A stretch of 64,000 nucleotides of DNA from Nitrospiraceae bacterium (GTDB taxonomy: Bacteria; Nitrospirota; Thermodesulfovibrionia; UBA6902), in NCBI GenBank assembly GCA_003599275.1, contig QZJG01000015.1, forward strand, positions 1 to 64,000. Direction: 5' to 3'. Shown here piece after piece: positions 16,500 through 24,554 of the stretch. The notes under the pieces were generated by a model that worked only from the letters and a program-made list of their open reading frames with translations, did not search any database and was not told where the DNA came from. The number at the start of each line of letters is the position of its first letter. Within the stretch, counting starts at the first letter, position 1. The translations under genes were made by a program, and so were the position numbers.

Positions 16500-16657
16500 T
16501 GTGCATTCTATGCAATACAAGAAAGGCCAGGTCTGGCAGTCAATTATGTGAATGGTGTCTCCTGAGACCTGTGAGAGAAGGCAAGGAAAAAATGAACAGG
16601 AGACAGGAGATAGAAAAGAGCGCGATACAGGCAGAAATCAGACGGTTGCAATTATAA
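16499..16657 (+). CDS. Small four-cysteine zinc-knuckle-like protein (52 aa)
   Basis: Too short for the ORF track. ATG overlaps the previous stop. MCILCNTRKARSGSQLCEWC has two CxxC pairs that could bind one zinc, followed by a basic helical tail (REGKEKMNRRQEIEKSAIQA). It is followed within 16 bp by the next gene. Function unknown; possibly nucleic-acid binding. Confidence 0.6.
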   Translation: MCILCNTRKARSGSQLCEWCLLRPVREGKEKMNRRQEIEKSAIQAEIRRLQL

Positions 16658-16672
16658 ATTAAGGAGGGAAAC

Positions 16673-17452
16673 GTGGGTAAAAACGGAACGAAGGCAATCA
16701 TACCAGATGACATCATCAGAGAGGAAGCGATAAGGGCCATAGAGGGCGATCTGCCCTATGAACGGACGCTATATATAAATGAAGTCCGGTACCTCATGAA
16801 ACACACGGCGGAAACGATACTTGAGATCGGTAAGCGGCTGCTTATTATTCGGGAGAAAGAGGGTTACCGGCAATTTGCCGGTATTGTTGAGGAAGAAATT
16901 GGATTATCTCGCACTACAGCCTATCGCTTTATGCATTGTGCCGCCAATGCCGAGAAATTTCCCCGGATCGACTTGTCCCAAATTGGGACGAGTTCCAAAG
17001 TCTACGCACTCCTCGAGGCACCAGAGGAAGAATTGGCAAAATTCGAGCAGCTCGGCCTCTTTGCCGGGAAAGACATGGATGAACTTGAGCGCATGTCCGT
17101 CAAGGAACTCCGCTCAACGGTCAAAAAACTCCGCGAAAAAGCGGAAAAGGTCATCGGCAAACAGGTATCAAAGCTGGAGGCCAAGGCCAAGGCGCTTGAA
17201 GAGGAAAATAAAAAACTCAGGATACAGAACAGCCTCAATGATAAGAGCGCCACTGCCTTTAAAGACGCTTACGAAACCGCCAATGACCTGCTGGACCAGG
17301 CGATCACAATGCTCAATAATGCCAACAGCTCCCCGATGGTCTCGGCAGTCCTGGACGATGAAAAAACCCTCAAGAAATACACCAACATGGCAACCCTCTT
17401 TGAAAAGAAGTTTAAGGGCTGTTTAAACATCATGAAAGAGGCCTTATCATGA
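16673..17452 (+). CDS. Early phage DNA-binding-like protein (DUF3102-like)
   Basis: 259 aa, GTG start after AAGGAGGGAAAC. The first half (EVRYLMKHTAETILEIGKRL, EEEIGLSRTTAYRFMHCAAN) resembles DUF3102-type helix-turn-helix proteins, which occur in phage and plasmid replication regions. The second half is a long coiled coil (VKKLREKAEKVIGKQVSKLE). It overlaps the transposase start by 4 bp (ATGA), so it is translationally coupled to MuA; a role in transposition control is an inference. Confidence 0.55.
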   Translation: MGKNGTKAIIPDDIIREEAIRAIEGDLPYERTLYINEVRYLMKHTAETILEIGKRLLIIREKEGYRQFAGIVEEEIGLSRTTAYRFMHCAANAEKFPRIDLSQIGTSSKVYALLEAPEEELAKFEQLGLFAGKDMDELERMSVKELRSTVKKLREKAEKVIGKQVSKLEAKAKALEEENKKLRIQNSLNDKSATAFKDAYETANDLLDQAITMLNNANSSPMVSAVLDDEKTLKKYTNMATLFEKKFKGCLNIMKEALS

Positions 17453-19482
17453 CCGGCGACCTCGTGACACTGAAACAGCTCGCAGAGCTTGAAGGTGTGC
17501 CATACGACACTATCAAAAAGGCGTTTCAGCGTCAGTCATTCAGCCTCGTCCACTACCAGGGCGAGCAGCCGCTTGTCAGGATCATAGATCCGGCAATATC
17601 AGAGCACGCAAAGGCACGTTATTTTAATCCCACAGTCCCTGAGCCTGCAGGGACCTATCCCACGGAGGCGCAGGGGGACGTGATGAACCCCTCTGCGCCT
17701 TCCCCTCATAGGAAAGATGGCATTATATCCCCCGCACAGCTAAAAGACTGGCAGCGCGACTGCATGACCGCGCGGCTCGCGATATTACAGGAGATTGATA
17801 CCATCGCCGCAGAACATAAACTATCGGCCAATAAGGCCATAAAACGCTTTATTAATTTAATAGAGAAAAAACACCTTGCGCCGCATATCCAGCAGGCAAT
17901 ATCACAGGCAAATCATAGAGACGGATCAGAGAGGACACTCAGCTGGCAAACCATATATCGCTGGATGAAACTCCGCAGAGAATGCGGCGCTCTCGGGCTC
18001 GCACCGGAGGACACAGAGCAGCTCTATATACCGGCGTGGGCAGAGCGGTTTCTCTCTATATACAGAGTGCCGAGCAAGCCGTCCATTCCGCAGACACTTG
18101 AGCTTATGGGAGCAGATGCCCCGCCATACTGGCAGGCAGTGCGCTTCCTTAAAAAATACTCCCGTCTCGACATACAGCGGGGCCGGATGTCCGGCAGTGA
18201 ATTGCGAAGTGTCAAGGGCTACACCATCAGAGACAAGAGCCATTTAATGCCGCTTGATGTAGTAGTGGCCGACGGGCATTCCTACAAGGCAAAAGTCGCG
18301 CACCCGGTCCACGGCAAGCCTTTTAACCCCGAGGTCGAGGGCATCATAGACGCTGCAACGCGCGTATGTATCGGCTGGTCCACCGGCCTGGCCGAGTCCT
18401 CTATGGTAGTGGCCGACGCCATCAGGCACGCTGTCACGGTCAATGAAAAGAAGGCCATTGGCGGACTGTTCGCCATCTTCTACAGCGACCAGGGCGCGGG
18501 CAACAAGGCGCATGCCATATCTGACGAACTGACCGGCATCCTCGCGCGGATCGGCGCGACACCAAAGACCGGCATCCCCGGCAATCCGCAGGGCCGGGGC
18601 ATCATCGAAAAGGCGCAGTACTCCATCTGGATACGCGGGGCAAAACAGCTCCCGACCTTCACCGGCACCGGCATGGACAGCCTGTCATATAGAAAGACCA
18701 TGAAGATCGTCGATAAGGACATCAAGGAAAAGGGGACATCCCGGCTGCTCATTTCATGGGGACAATTCCTTGAATACTGCGAGGAGACCGTAGCGGCATA
18801 TAATAACCGCCCACATTCAGCCCTACCGAAGATAGTCGATGCGCAGAGTGGGTACCGCAGGCGTATGACCCCTATTGAAATGTGGAACAGGTACATCGAG
18901 ACCGGCTGGAAGCCGATGCTCCTCGATCCGGCAGAGATTAAGGACCTCTTCCGCCCGCAGGTAAAATGCATCGCCCGCAATGCAATGGTCAGGGTATTCG
19001 GCAATACCTATTACAACAACCTCCTTGAGCACTATCACGGCGAGGAAGTGTTTGTGAATTACGACATACACGACCCGAAAGTCGTGTGGGTCAGAGACCA
19101 GCAGCAGCGGCTGATATGTGAGGCGATCTTTGAGGCAAATAAGCGGCAATTCTTCCCTGTATCGGTTATCGAGCAGGCGAGAGAGAAGAGATTAAAGGGC
19201 AGGATAAAGCGGCTTGAGAGCCAGATTGACGATGCAAAGATAGAGGCATATGGCATCGAGGAGATCACCATACCCGAGGAGGCATTGATCGTGCCGACAG
19301 ATGCGATCGAAGATGTCACTTTAGATACGAGTGAAGATCAGATATTTGAGGAAGCCTGGCAGCGGTATGAATATTTAATGCAGCAGGCGGAGATATCCAC
19401 GGACGACAGGCAATGGATTAAGGAATATATGACATCGAATGAATACAGGAGCATCTATGGAAAAGAGGAAGCAACAGGATAA
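17449..19482 (+). CDS. MuA-type DDE transposase
   Basis: 677 aa, close to MuA length (663). An N-terminal winged-helix binding region (LVTLKQLAELEGVPYDTIKK) is followed by the core: first catalytic Asp about residue 275 (VVVADGHSYKAKV), second about 347 (IFYSDQGAGNKAH), Glu about 387 (NPQGRGIIEKAQYSIW). The C-terminal region after about 560 is charged and should contact the MuB partner. It cuts and joins the phage ends for integration and replicative transposition. Directly upstream of mobile-element ATPase MuB. Confidence 0.95.
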   Translation: MTGDLVTLKQLAELEGVPYDTIKKAFQRQSFSLVHYQGEQPLVRIIDPAISEHAKARYFNPTVPEPAGTYPTEAQGDVMNPSAPSPHRKDGIISPAQLKDWQRDCMTARLAILQEIDTIAAEHKLSANKAIKRFINLIEKKHLAPHIQQAISQANHRDGSERTLSWQTIYRWMKLRRECGALGLAPEDTEQLYIPAWAERFLSIYRVPSKPSIPQTLELMGADAPPYWQAVRFLKKYSRLDIQRGRMSGSELRSVKGYTIRDKSHLMPLDVVVADGHSYKAKVAHPVHGKPFNPEVEGIIDAATRVCIGWSTGLAESSMVVADAIRHAVTVNEKKAIGGLFAIFYSDQGAGNKAHAISDELTGILARIGATPKTGIPGNPQGRGIIEKAQYSIWIRGAKQLPTFTGTGMDSLSYRKTMKIVDKDIKEKGTSRLLISWGQFLEYCEETVAAYNNRPHSALPKIVDAQSGYRRRMTPIEMWNRYIETGWKPMLLDPAEIKDLFRPQVKCIARNAMVRVFGNTYYNNLLEHYHGEEVFVNYDIHDPKVVWVRDQQQRLICEAIFEANKRQFFPVSVIEQAREKRLKGRIKRLESQIDDAKIEAYGIEEITIPEEALIVPTDAIEDVTLDTSEDQIFEEAWQRYEYLMQQAEISTDDRQWIKEYMTSNEYRSIYGKEEATG

Positions 19483-19486
19483 AAAA

Positions 19487-19508
19487 AGGCTGCCGGTAAG
19501 AGCAGCCT
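19487..19508 (+). promoter_or_regulatory. Stem-loop between muA and muB
   Basis: AGGCTGC-N8-GCAGCCT, 7-bp perfect stem right after the MuA stop. No T-run, so more likely an mRNA processing or stability hairpin, or a partial attenuator, than a full terminator. Confidence 0.45.
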
Positions 19509-19542
19509 GAATACAAAACATCATTCAGAGGGAGGATAACTT

Positions 19543-20235
19543 TTGAAAAGGGTATTTGTCAATACGGAGAATGTAAAGAGTTTTAAAGCGGCGATCAGTA
19601 GATTGCAGAGCAGGGAAGAACAAGTGCCTGGTATGGCACTAATATACGGGGAGCCGGGACTCGGCAAAACAAAGACCGTTGCCTCATGGTGCGCGCAGAA
19701 TTGTAATAACTCGTTTTTCATCCGGACTAAGAAACTCATGACAGGCCGATGGCTCCTTGAGGAACTGGTCTCGGAACTTGGAGAGCAGGCCGATAAGCGG
19801 GTCGCGGATCTCTATAGACAAGCCAGGACTATCCTGATGGAGAGGCAATGCACGGTCTTTTTTGATGAGGTCGACTATCTGTGTCATGATGCGCGGGTCA
19901 TCGAGACGCTGAGAGACTTACACGATGACACAGGCACTCCCATTGTAATGGTAGGGATGGCAGAGGCCGAGAAGAAGCTCTCCCGTTACAGACATCTCTA
20001 TGACAGATTTTCAGAGGTAGTTAAATTCCAGGACCTCACCGAGATGGATGTCCGTACGATAGCAGACGAAATGTGCGACGTCAAAGTCAGCGACGATGCC
20101 ACGCGATATATTCATTCACTGGGCGGACGTTTCCGAAAGATCGTAATCCAGCTATATCGATGTGAATCCATAGCAAAAAAGAACTCTCTAAAAGAAGTTA
20201 CGGCCTCTCATATTCAGAACGGGAGGCGTAAATGA
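19543..20235 (+). CDS. MuB-type transposition ATPase
   Basis: 230 aa AAA+ ATPase. Walker A is IYGEPGLGKTKTVASW, Walker B is CTVFFDEVDYLCHDA, followed by a sensor-like VGMAEAEKKLSRYRHLYDR. TTG start at 19543 with GGGAGGATAAC upstream. MuB selects target DNA and activates MuA. It is shorter than Mu gpB (312 aa) and lacks its N-terminal helix-turn-helix region, as in several D3112-like relatives. Confidence 0.92.
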   Translation: MKRVFVNTENVKSFKAAISRLQSREEQVPGMALIYGEPGLGKTKTVASWCAQNCNNSFFIRTKKLMTGRWLLEELVSELGEQADKRVADLYRQARTILMERQCTVFFDEVDYLCHDARVIETLRDLHDDTGTPIVMVGMAEAEKKLSRYRHLYDRFSEVVKFQDLTEMDVRTIADEMCDVKVSDDATRYIHSLGGRFRKIVIQLYRCESIAKKNSLKEVTASHIQNGRRK

Positions 20236-20552
20236 GGGATCTCAAAAAACCTACCGCGCAGGACATAATCTGGAAGACCATCCGTATTCTGAGAGACTTC
20301 ACAATCCACGAAGTCGAGGCAACAGCAAAGCTGCCGTATAAGAGCATAAGCGTCTATATCGCTGCATTATCAAGAGCGGGATATATCCTCAAAGTCGGCC
20401 TCCGGAAAGACGGCTCCGGATCAGCCCCGCGCTCGAAGGTCTGGCGGATCGTGAAGAATACCGGGCCGAAGGCCCCAGTTTTGCGCCGCTGTCTGCTCGA
20501 TCCGAATCTCAATACGCTCACGGAGGTGAAAGACTGTGTCCCAGTGGATTGA
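20232..20552 (+). CDS. Small winged-helix early protein
   Basis: 106 aa; ATGA overlap with MuB. DIIWKTIRILRDFTIHEVEA, TAKLPYKSISVYIAALSRAG and YILKVGLRKDGSGSAPRSKV-WRI form a typical winged-helix pattern. Probably DNA-binding; role unknown. The end overlaps the next gene by 17 bp. Confidence 0.6.
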   Translation: MRDLKKPTAQDIIWKTIRILRDFTIHEVEATAKLPYKSISVYIAALSRAGYILKVGLRKDGSGSAPRSKVWRIVKNTGPKAPVLRRCLLDPNLNTLTEVKDCVPVD

Positions 20553-20859
20553 GATATTAAAAAAGGAAGTCAATGCAAAGGGGCCGAAGATTGTAGCTCA
20601 GGAACTCGGCATCAACCGAACTACGGTCGATCTCGTATGCCAGGACAAATACCAGGCGAGCACAGATAAAGTCATTGCGCGAGTGAAAAAAGTTTACGGC
20701 CATGACGGCAACGTCCTCTGTCCGGTGCTCGAAATAATCACCCCGCTGCGTTGCGCGGAGCTCTGGAACAAAGCAAAGAAGATCGGGATGAAGGCCAGTA
20801 ACCCGGATACTTTAAAGCTCTATAAAACGTGTCTCAATTGCAGTGTAAGAAGGAATTAA
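20536..20859 (+). CDS. Small helix-turn-helix early protein
   Basis: 107 aa with GTG start overlapping the previous gene and GGAGGTG upstream. ILKKEVNAKGPKIVAQELGI-NRTTVDLVCQDKY is a helix-turn-helix; two Cys near the C-terminus (CLNCSVRRN). Similar small proteins occur next to gemA in Mu-like phages (recalled). Likely DNA-binding. Confidence 0.6.
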   Translation: MSQWIEILKKEVNAKGPKIVAQELGINRTTVDLVCQDKYQASTDKVIARVKKVYGHDGNVLCPVLEIITPLRCAELWNKAKKIGMKASNPDTLKLYKTCLNCSVRRN

Positions 20860-20861
20860 TA

Positions 20862-21344
20862 ATGCAGAGCACAGAACACAGAACACAGAACACAGACCGG
20901 CGGGAAACCGGTATTACAAAGGCACAAATCAAGCTGATTCACACATTAAAAACGAAGCTCGGTTTATCAGACGACGACTACCGCCTACTTGTGCAGGGCA
21001 TACATGGTTTTTCCTCGACCAGCAAAGACCTCACATACAACGAAGCATCGAAGCTGATCACGGACATGAAACGCATGGCACACAAGGCTGGTACATGGAC
21101 CACGCGCCCGAAAAAATATGACAACCTCGGCCACCGTCCCGGCATGGCCTCACCCGCGCAGCTCCGCATGGTCGAGGTAATGTGGTCGCAGGTCTCATAT
21201 ACCCATGATCCGGCCACGAGAGAATCCGCATTGAGGAAATTCATCTTCCGGCAGTGCAAAAAATCAGCGATGGAGTTTTTAGAGGGACGGGATATATCGA
21301 AGCTGGTCAGATCAATGAAGGCCATGAAGGGGCAAAAACGATGA
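20862..21344 (+). CDS. gemA: GemA-like early protein (Mu gp16 family)
   Basis: The track's GTG start is too early; the ATG at 20862 has AGAAGGA upstream and gives 160 aa. The DUF1018/GemA pattern is clear: TKAQIKLIHTLKTKLGLSDD, DYRLLVQGIHGFSSTSKDLT, then GMASPAQLRMVEVMW and LRKFIFRQCKKSAMEFL. In Mu, GemA alters host gene expression and gyrase activity. The first residues (STEHRTQNTD) are encoded by an ACAGAACAC micro-repeat and are probably not functional. Confidence 0.88.
   Translation: MQSTEHRTQNTDRRETGITKAQIKLIHTLKTKLGLSDDDYRLLVQGIHGFSSTSKDLTYNEASKLITDMKRMAHKAGTWTTRPKKYDNLGHRPGMASPAQLRMVEVMWSQVSYTHDPATRESALRKFIFRQCKKSAMEFLEGRDISKLVRSMKAMKGQKR
20865..20897. repeat. ACAGAACAC micro-repeat at the gemA start
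   Basis: CAGAGCACAGAACACAGAACACAGAACACAG, tandem 8-bp units immediately after the start codon, translated as part of GemA. Confidence 0.8.
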
Positions 21345-21502
21345 CAGCGTCAAAGTCATGTAGGGGCGCGGTGCTCGCGCCCATTGGTTGTAAATTCTGC
21401 AGTGAGATAACCCACGCCGTGGAGGTCGTGGAGTACTGCGGCATAACAATAGAAATAAACACCTGCTGGTTTTGCGGCAGGAAACTGGAGGGAGAGAGAT
21501 GA
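21341..21502 (+). CDS. Small zinc-ribbon-like protein with in-frame palindrome (53 aa)
   Basis: The track start is upstream in gemA; ATG at 21341 overlaps the gemA stop (ATGA). CKFCSE and CWFCGRKL form a four-Cys metal site. Residues CRGAVLAPIG just before it are encoded by a GTAGGGGCG-type palindrome (21360-21382) that appears to have been inserted in frame. Function unknown. Confidence 0.55.
   Translation: MTASKSCRGAVLAPIGCKFCSEITHAVEVVEYCGITIEINTCWFCGRKLEGER
21360..21382. repeat. Dispersed palindrome of the GTAGGGGCG family, inside coding sequence
   Basis: GTAGGGGCGCGGTGCTCGCGCCC: imperfect inverted repeat with the same left arm as elements at 30157 and 35584. Keeps the host ORF open. 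Confidence 0.65.
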
Positions 21503-21699
21503 AATTAGCGACTGCGAGAGTATGCATTCAATGTGAAGAAATCTTTGATCACATCCGGACGCTGCAGGCAGGGACCGGGGATGCGAGAGTATGTCCATCC
21601 TGCCTGTCAAAATCGACAGTACTGCTGTCTAAATACGTGCAGACGATGGCGGACTTTGAAAAAAACGGCAGCTGCTGCGCAGCGGAGGTGCCCGCATGA
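21499..21699 (+). CDS. Small zinc-ribbon protein (66 aa)
   Basis: ATG at 21499 overlaps the previous stop. ARVCIQCEEIF and ARVCPSCLSKS are two CxxC knuckles about 27 residues apart, a zinc-ribbon arrangement. Ends overlapping the next ATG. Function unknown; one of a series of tiny Cys-rich early proteins. Confidence 0.6.
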   Translation: MKLATARVCIQCEEIFDHIRTLQAGTGDARVCPSCLSKSTVLLSKYVQTMADFEKNGSCCAAEVPA

Positions 21700-21947
21700 A
21701 TACAGAGAACACAGATCACAGAACACAGATCACAGACTATCACTTCTTAATTATCCTGCTCTGCATCCTGGCCGCATTCGGGGCCGGGATGATCATAGGC
21801 GGCAGGATCGGCGAACGGACGACAAAACAATATTACGAGGAGGGAGGCGATGATTACAGGATTAATAATAGGGCTGTTCATCGGGACCTGGGCGGGGATG
21901 CTGCTCATGGCAATATTCACGGCGCGGAGAGGACGGTGGTACGATGA
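21696..21947 (+). CDS. Small membrane protein (83 aa) with repeat-encoded N-terminus
   Basis: Overlaps neighbours on both sides (ATGA). One membrane helix (FLIILLCILAAFGAGMIIGG) with a GxxxG-rich end. The first residues NTENTDHRTQITD come from the ACAGAACAC micro-repeat. The last 30 codons overlap another ORF (21850-21957) in a different frame, so the true C-terminus may be shorter in function. Role unknown. Confidence 0.5.
   Translation: MNTENTDHRTQITDYHFLIILLCILAAFGAGMIIGGRIGERTTKQYYEEGGDDYRINNRAVHRDLGGDAAHGNIHGAERTVVR
21701..21740. repeat. ACAGATCACAGAACACAG micro-repeat
   Basis: Tandem 8-bp units (ACAGAGAACACAGATCACAGAACACAGATCACAG) directly after a start codon. Confidence 0.8.
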
Positions 21948-21957
21948 CATTAGGTGA
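21850..21957 (+). CDS. Possible nested 35-aa membrane peptide
   Basis: ATG preceded by AGGAGGGAGGCG, a better ribosome site than the enclosing ORF has. MITGLIIGLFIGTWAGMLLM is a full membrane helix with a short basic tail. It lies in another frame across the end of the 83-aa gene and the start of the Gam-like gene. Confidence 0.4.
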   Translation: MITGLIIGLFIGTWAGMLLMAIFTARRGRWYDDIR

Positions 21958-22483
21958 GATTGAAAGACAGACAACCGAGTATGCGATCGCAAAACGCGAA
22001 CTCGACGAGTTGGTCGCAGAGATCAGCGAGAGGACAGAGGCGCTCAAGAGGGAATTCACCCCGAAATTAAAATCAGTCATGGGTAAGATAGCCCGGAAAC
22101 ACGAGACGCTTTATCGCTCCATCGCCGACAACACGGACCTCTTTGAAAAGCCGCGTACTCAGATATTTGAGGGCATCAAAGTCGGACTGATGAAGGGCAA
22201 GGGTAAGCTCTTTGTTGAAGATGAAGAGCTTACGATCAAGTTGATCAAAAAACACATGCCCGAGCAGGAAGAATACCTCATACATACAAAGTATGAGCTG
22301 ATAAAATCAGCGATCAAAAAGCTTACGGATAAAGAGCAAGACAAGATCAACGTCGCCATCATCGATAAAGACGATCGCATCGTCATCGAGTCGATCGATA
22401 CGACCGTGCAGAAGATACTCAACTCGCTTATCAAAGTGCAGATCGAGGGGCTGAGCGAGGAGTATAAAGAGGAGGCGGCATGA
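21944..22483 (+). CDS. Gam-like host-nuclease inhibitor
   Basis: 179 aa. An N-terminal coiled coil (IAKRELDELVAEISERTEAL) and the segment FEKPRTQIFEGIKVGLMKGK followed by LTIKLIKKHMPE resemble Mu Gam, which binds DNA ends and blocks exonucleases, like bacterial Ku. ATGA overlap with the previous gene. Assignment rests on pattern and on its early-operon position. Confidence 0.7.
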   Translation: MTLGEIERQTTEYAIAKRELDELVAEISERTEALKREFTPKLKSVMGKIARKHETLYRSIADNTDLFEKPRTQIFEGIKVGLMKGKGKLFVEDEELTIKLIKKHMPEQEEYLIHTKYELIKSAIKKLTDKEQDKINVAIIDKDDRIVIESIDTTVQKILNSLIKVQIEGLSEEYKEEAA

Positions 22484-22668
22484 GACTGAAAAAGAATCAG
22501 GTGCTGCTAAAGATCGCATTCATTTCGGCCAAGATGGAAATCGACCTGCAGAAAATTAATAAATTAAAACTCAAGAGTTTGATCGATATAATGATGAATG
22601 CAGATTTTAAATCAGACAATGTGGCGAATAAGTTAGTTACAAAGTTTTTACAGAAGGAGGCGGCGTGA
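22480..22668 (+). CDS. Small early protein of unknown function (62 aa)
   Basis: ATGA overlaps at both ends. Helical and basic (MRLKKNQVLLKIAFISAKME). No family recognised. Confidence 0.5.
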   Translation: MRLKKNQVLLKIAFISAKMEIDLQKINKLKLKSLIDIMMNADFKSDNVANKLVTKFLQKEAA

Positions 22669-22862
22669 AAGAGGGATGGGTAAGAATCGAGCCTCTGGGC
22701 AGACGTCCGAAGTGGCATTATTTTATCGAGGGCCTACGGTATTCACTATGCGGGACGGCTTATGATCCCAACCCGCATACTTACGAAATGCGGCATATCA
22801 CTGAGGGAGGGAATTGTTTATCGTGCATGAAGAAAATAAAAATCAGAAAGGAGATGGTATGA
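22665..22862 (+). CDS. Small Cys-containing early protein (65 aa)
   Basis: GTG start inside GTGA overlap. WVRIEPLGRRPKWHYFIEGL and a C-terminal GGNCLSCMKKIKIRK with one CxxC, plus a Cys in the middle, suggest metal binding. Proteins with a WHYF motif and terminal CxxC occur in phage early regions (recalled). Function unknown. Confidence 0.5.
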   Translation: MKEGWVRIEPLGRRPKWHYFIEGLRYSLCGTAYDPNPHTYEMRHITEGGNCLSCMKKIKIRKEMV

Positions 22863-23254
22863 AAAACATACTAAACATTTGTGCAGTACTGCTGGCGATT
22901 TTATCGCCGGTGATAGTTGGTGCGATGGAGGTCACTGTTAACGGGGTCAGCGTAACGCTCGACTATGAAGAGCCGACGACAAACGCGGATCTAACATCTG
23001 CCTTAACAGACCTCGATCATACGAGCATCTATTACGACCTGGGCAGCGGATTTGTAGAGGCCGACCGGATACCCGCAACCTCAGCAACCGGAGGCGGACA
23101 TATCACCGCAGGGATAACCGTCCCGGCGATGGAAGGGCAGGAAAAGGACGTGCGTTTCAAGACGACTGCGACGGACAACAGCGGCAATGAAAGCGCCGAC
23201 AGCAACATCGTTACAAAACGTATAGACCGGTTGGCCCCTGCAGCGCCTAAATGA
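22859..23254 (+). CDS. Exported fibronectin-III-like protein in the early operon
   Basis: ATG at 22859 (track start is 15 codons early) with AAAGGAGATGGT upstream gives 131 aa. A signal peptide (ILNICAVLLAILSPVIVGAM) precedes a single beta-sandwich pattern (TSIYYDLGSGFVEADRIPAT, VRFKTTATDNSGNESADSNI) like an FnIII domain. An exported protein among replication genes is unusual; superinfection exclusion or surface display is possible, but unproven. Confidence 0.6.
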   Translation: MKNILNICAVLLAILSPVIVGAMEVTVNGVSVTLDYEEPTTNADLTSALTDLDHTSIYYDLGSGFVEADRIPATSATGGGHITAGITVPAMEGQEKDVRFKTTATDNSGNESADSNIVTKRIDRLAPAAPK

Positions 23255-23261
23255 TTTTATT

Positions 23262-23285
23262 GTAGGGTCCCGGCACGCCGGGGCC
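23262..23285. repeat. GC-rich dispersed palindrome
   Basis: GTAGGGTCCCGGCACGCCGGGGCC in the gap before the next gene. Starts with GTAGGG like the other palindromes in the prophage and could act as a hairpin in the transcript. Confidence 0.5.
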
Positions 23286-23298
23286 TTGCAATAAGATC

Positions 23299-23616
23299 AT
23301 GATCACGAAAAAAGAATTAATGAAATATTCAAAAGAGACGCTCGCGGACTGTCTCGAAATAGCAGGCTTTCTTGTCAGTAAAAAACTGCTGGATGATCTG
23401 GAACTCAGGAACCAGATTAATTACCAGACGAAGAGAGAAGAAGCATTGAGAAACAAAGCCACAGCGGGGAATCAGACACTGAAGAAATTAAAAGGACCTA
23501 AGATGATGAAGGCGTTATCAGTCCAGGCCAAATTAATAATAGAGCATAAAAAGTGCATTGATATCTTAGATAAGCTTGCAGTGAAGGCGAGGAAATATAA
23601 TGAACAGCATGGATAA
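23299..23616 (+). CDS. Early protein of unknown function (105 aa)
   Basis: Lys-rich and helical (YSKETLADCLEIAGFLVSKK, MMKALSVQAKLIIEHKKCID). No family recognised. Same strand and tight packing with neighbours. Confidence 0.5.
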   Translation: MITKKELMKYSKETLADCLEIAGFLVSKKLLDDLELRNQINYQTKREEALRNKATAGNQTLKKLKGPKMMKALSVQAKLIIEHKKCIDILDKLAVKARKYNEQHG

Positions 23617-23630
23617 CATTTATTGAGATT

Positions 23631-23903
23631 ATGAGCTTAGGATTCGGATTAGAAGGTTTAAATAATTTATTCAGCGGCGACGGGATCGCGCCGGTGTTTA
23701 GCGCGTCCGAGATGTCAATATTGAAGCACCGCGCGGACGAAGCGAAGGTTGTATATATTCCCAATAAAGCTATGAATAAAGCACCCTACGCGGTAAAGGC
23801 GTACAACATGGCTCTCTCGTACAAACGCAGGGAAATTATATGGGAGAACATGAATAAAAACCAGCGGGAATTTATTATCCGGATCAAGGACGGGCTGAAA
23901 TGA
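23631..23903 (+). CDS. Early protein of unknown function (90 aa)
   Basis: MSLGFGLEGLNNLFSGDGIA then EMSILKHRADEAKVVYIPNK and KNQREFIIRIKDGLK. No family recognised. Overlaps the next gene by 4 bp. Confidence 0.5.
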   Translation: MSLGFGLEGLNNLFSGDGIAPVFSASEMSILKHRADEAKVVYIPNKAMNKAPYAVKAYNMALSYKRREIIWENMNKNQREFIIRIKDGLK

Positions 23904-24100
23904 CAAAGTTTAAAAAGCGAGTCCGGAGACGCATTGAGATATGTAACAGGCATATTATTGATTGTATAGGTAAGCGGCCAGCGGGACTCTGGGGAATATC
24001 CGTTGACAATGACGTCTGGGCGCTGAGATATCAAGCCTGGATGGAGGCGTCAATGAAGATTGTTCGACTTAATTATGCGGTATATGAGTTTATGAGATGA
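23900..24100 (+). CDS. Small basic early protein (66 aa)
   Basis: TKFKKRVRRRIEICNRHIID and RYQAWMEASMKIVRLNYAVY; strongly basic N-terminus. ATGA overlaps at both ends. Function unknown. Confidence 0.45.
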   Translation: MTKFKKRVRRRIEICNRHIIDCIGKRPAGLWGISVDNDVWALRYQAWMEASMKIVRLNYAVYEFMR

Positions 24101-24363
24101 GTCCTTTTATTCAGTTCACATGCGGCTGCATCGAAGGCCCGGCACCGGCAGAGAAGTGCTGGCAGCACGGCCAGCCGGTAAGGGGTGCGTTTACGGGCGT
24201 TAAGAATATCCCGCAGCGCGGGGTAGCACAGTATCTCGATTGCGTGATGGGCAGGCCAATAAAAATATGGATATCAAACAATCTGTGCGACGGGGCGAGT
24301 ATCTGCCCGAGTAAATATGATTGTCAGCACAAGAAGCCACGGAGACAGGAGAAATTATTATGA
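24097..24363 (+). CDS. Cys-rich early protein (88 aa)
   Basis: Seven Cys in two clusters: FTCGCIEGPAPAEKCWQHG and NNLCDGASICPSKYDCQHKK. Probably metal-binding. ATGA overlaps on both sides. Function unknown. Confidence 0.5.
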   Translation: MSPFIQFTCGCIEGPAPAEKCWQHGQPVRGAFTGVKNIPQRGVAQYLDCVMGRPIKIWISNNLCDGASICPSKYDCQHKKPRRQEKLL

Positions 24364-24554
24364 GCGATTGTAAATCATCATGTAAGTGCGGTGCGGATCT
24401 CCCGCCTCATTATCACCCCCCTGTATCCCCCCTTAGTAAGGGGGGAATTAAAGAGGGGTCGCAGATAATATTATTCTGCGGTCTGCACTGCACAAAACGG
24501 AAGGACTGCGGACAATACGCCGTCCTGAAGGAAAATGGACCAGATAACGTTTGA
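24360..24554 (+). CDS. Cys-rich early protein with in-frame palindrome (64 aa)
   Basis: ATG at 24360 overlaps the previous stop. SDCKSSCKCG at the start and FCGLHCTKRKDCGQYA at the end hold six Cys. Between them HPPVSPLSKGGIKEG is encoded by a CCCCCCTTAGTAAGGGGGG element that keeps the frame open. Function unknown. Confidence 0.5.
   Translation: MSDCKSSCKCGADLPPHYHPPVSPLSKGGIKEGSQIILFCGLHCTKRKDCGQYAVLKENGPDNV
24427..24445. repeat. CCCCCCTTAGTAAGGGGGG dispersed palindrome inside coding sequence
   Basis: Near-perfect inverted repeat within the 64-aa Cys-rich gene, translated as SPLSKGG. Elements of this type are dispersed in many bacterial genomes (recalled). Confidence 0.65.

Noticed and set aside
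20829-20861. Longer N-terminus for GemA (GTG at 20829)
   Set aside because: It overlaps the previous gene with no ribosome site, while the ATG at 20862 has AGAAGGA at good spacing.
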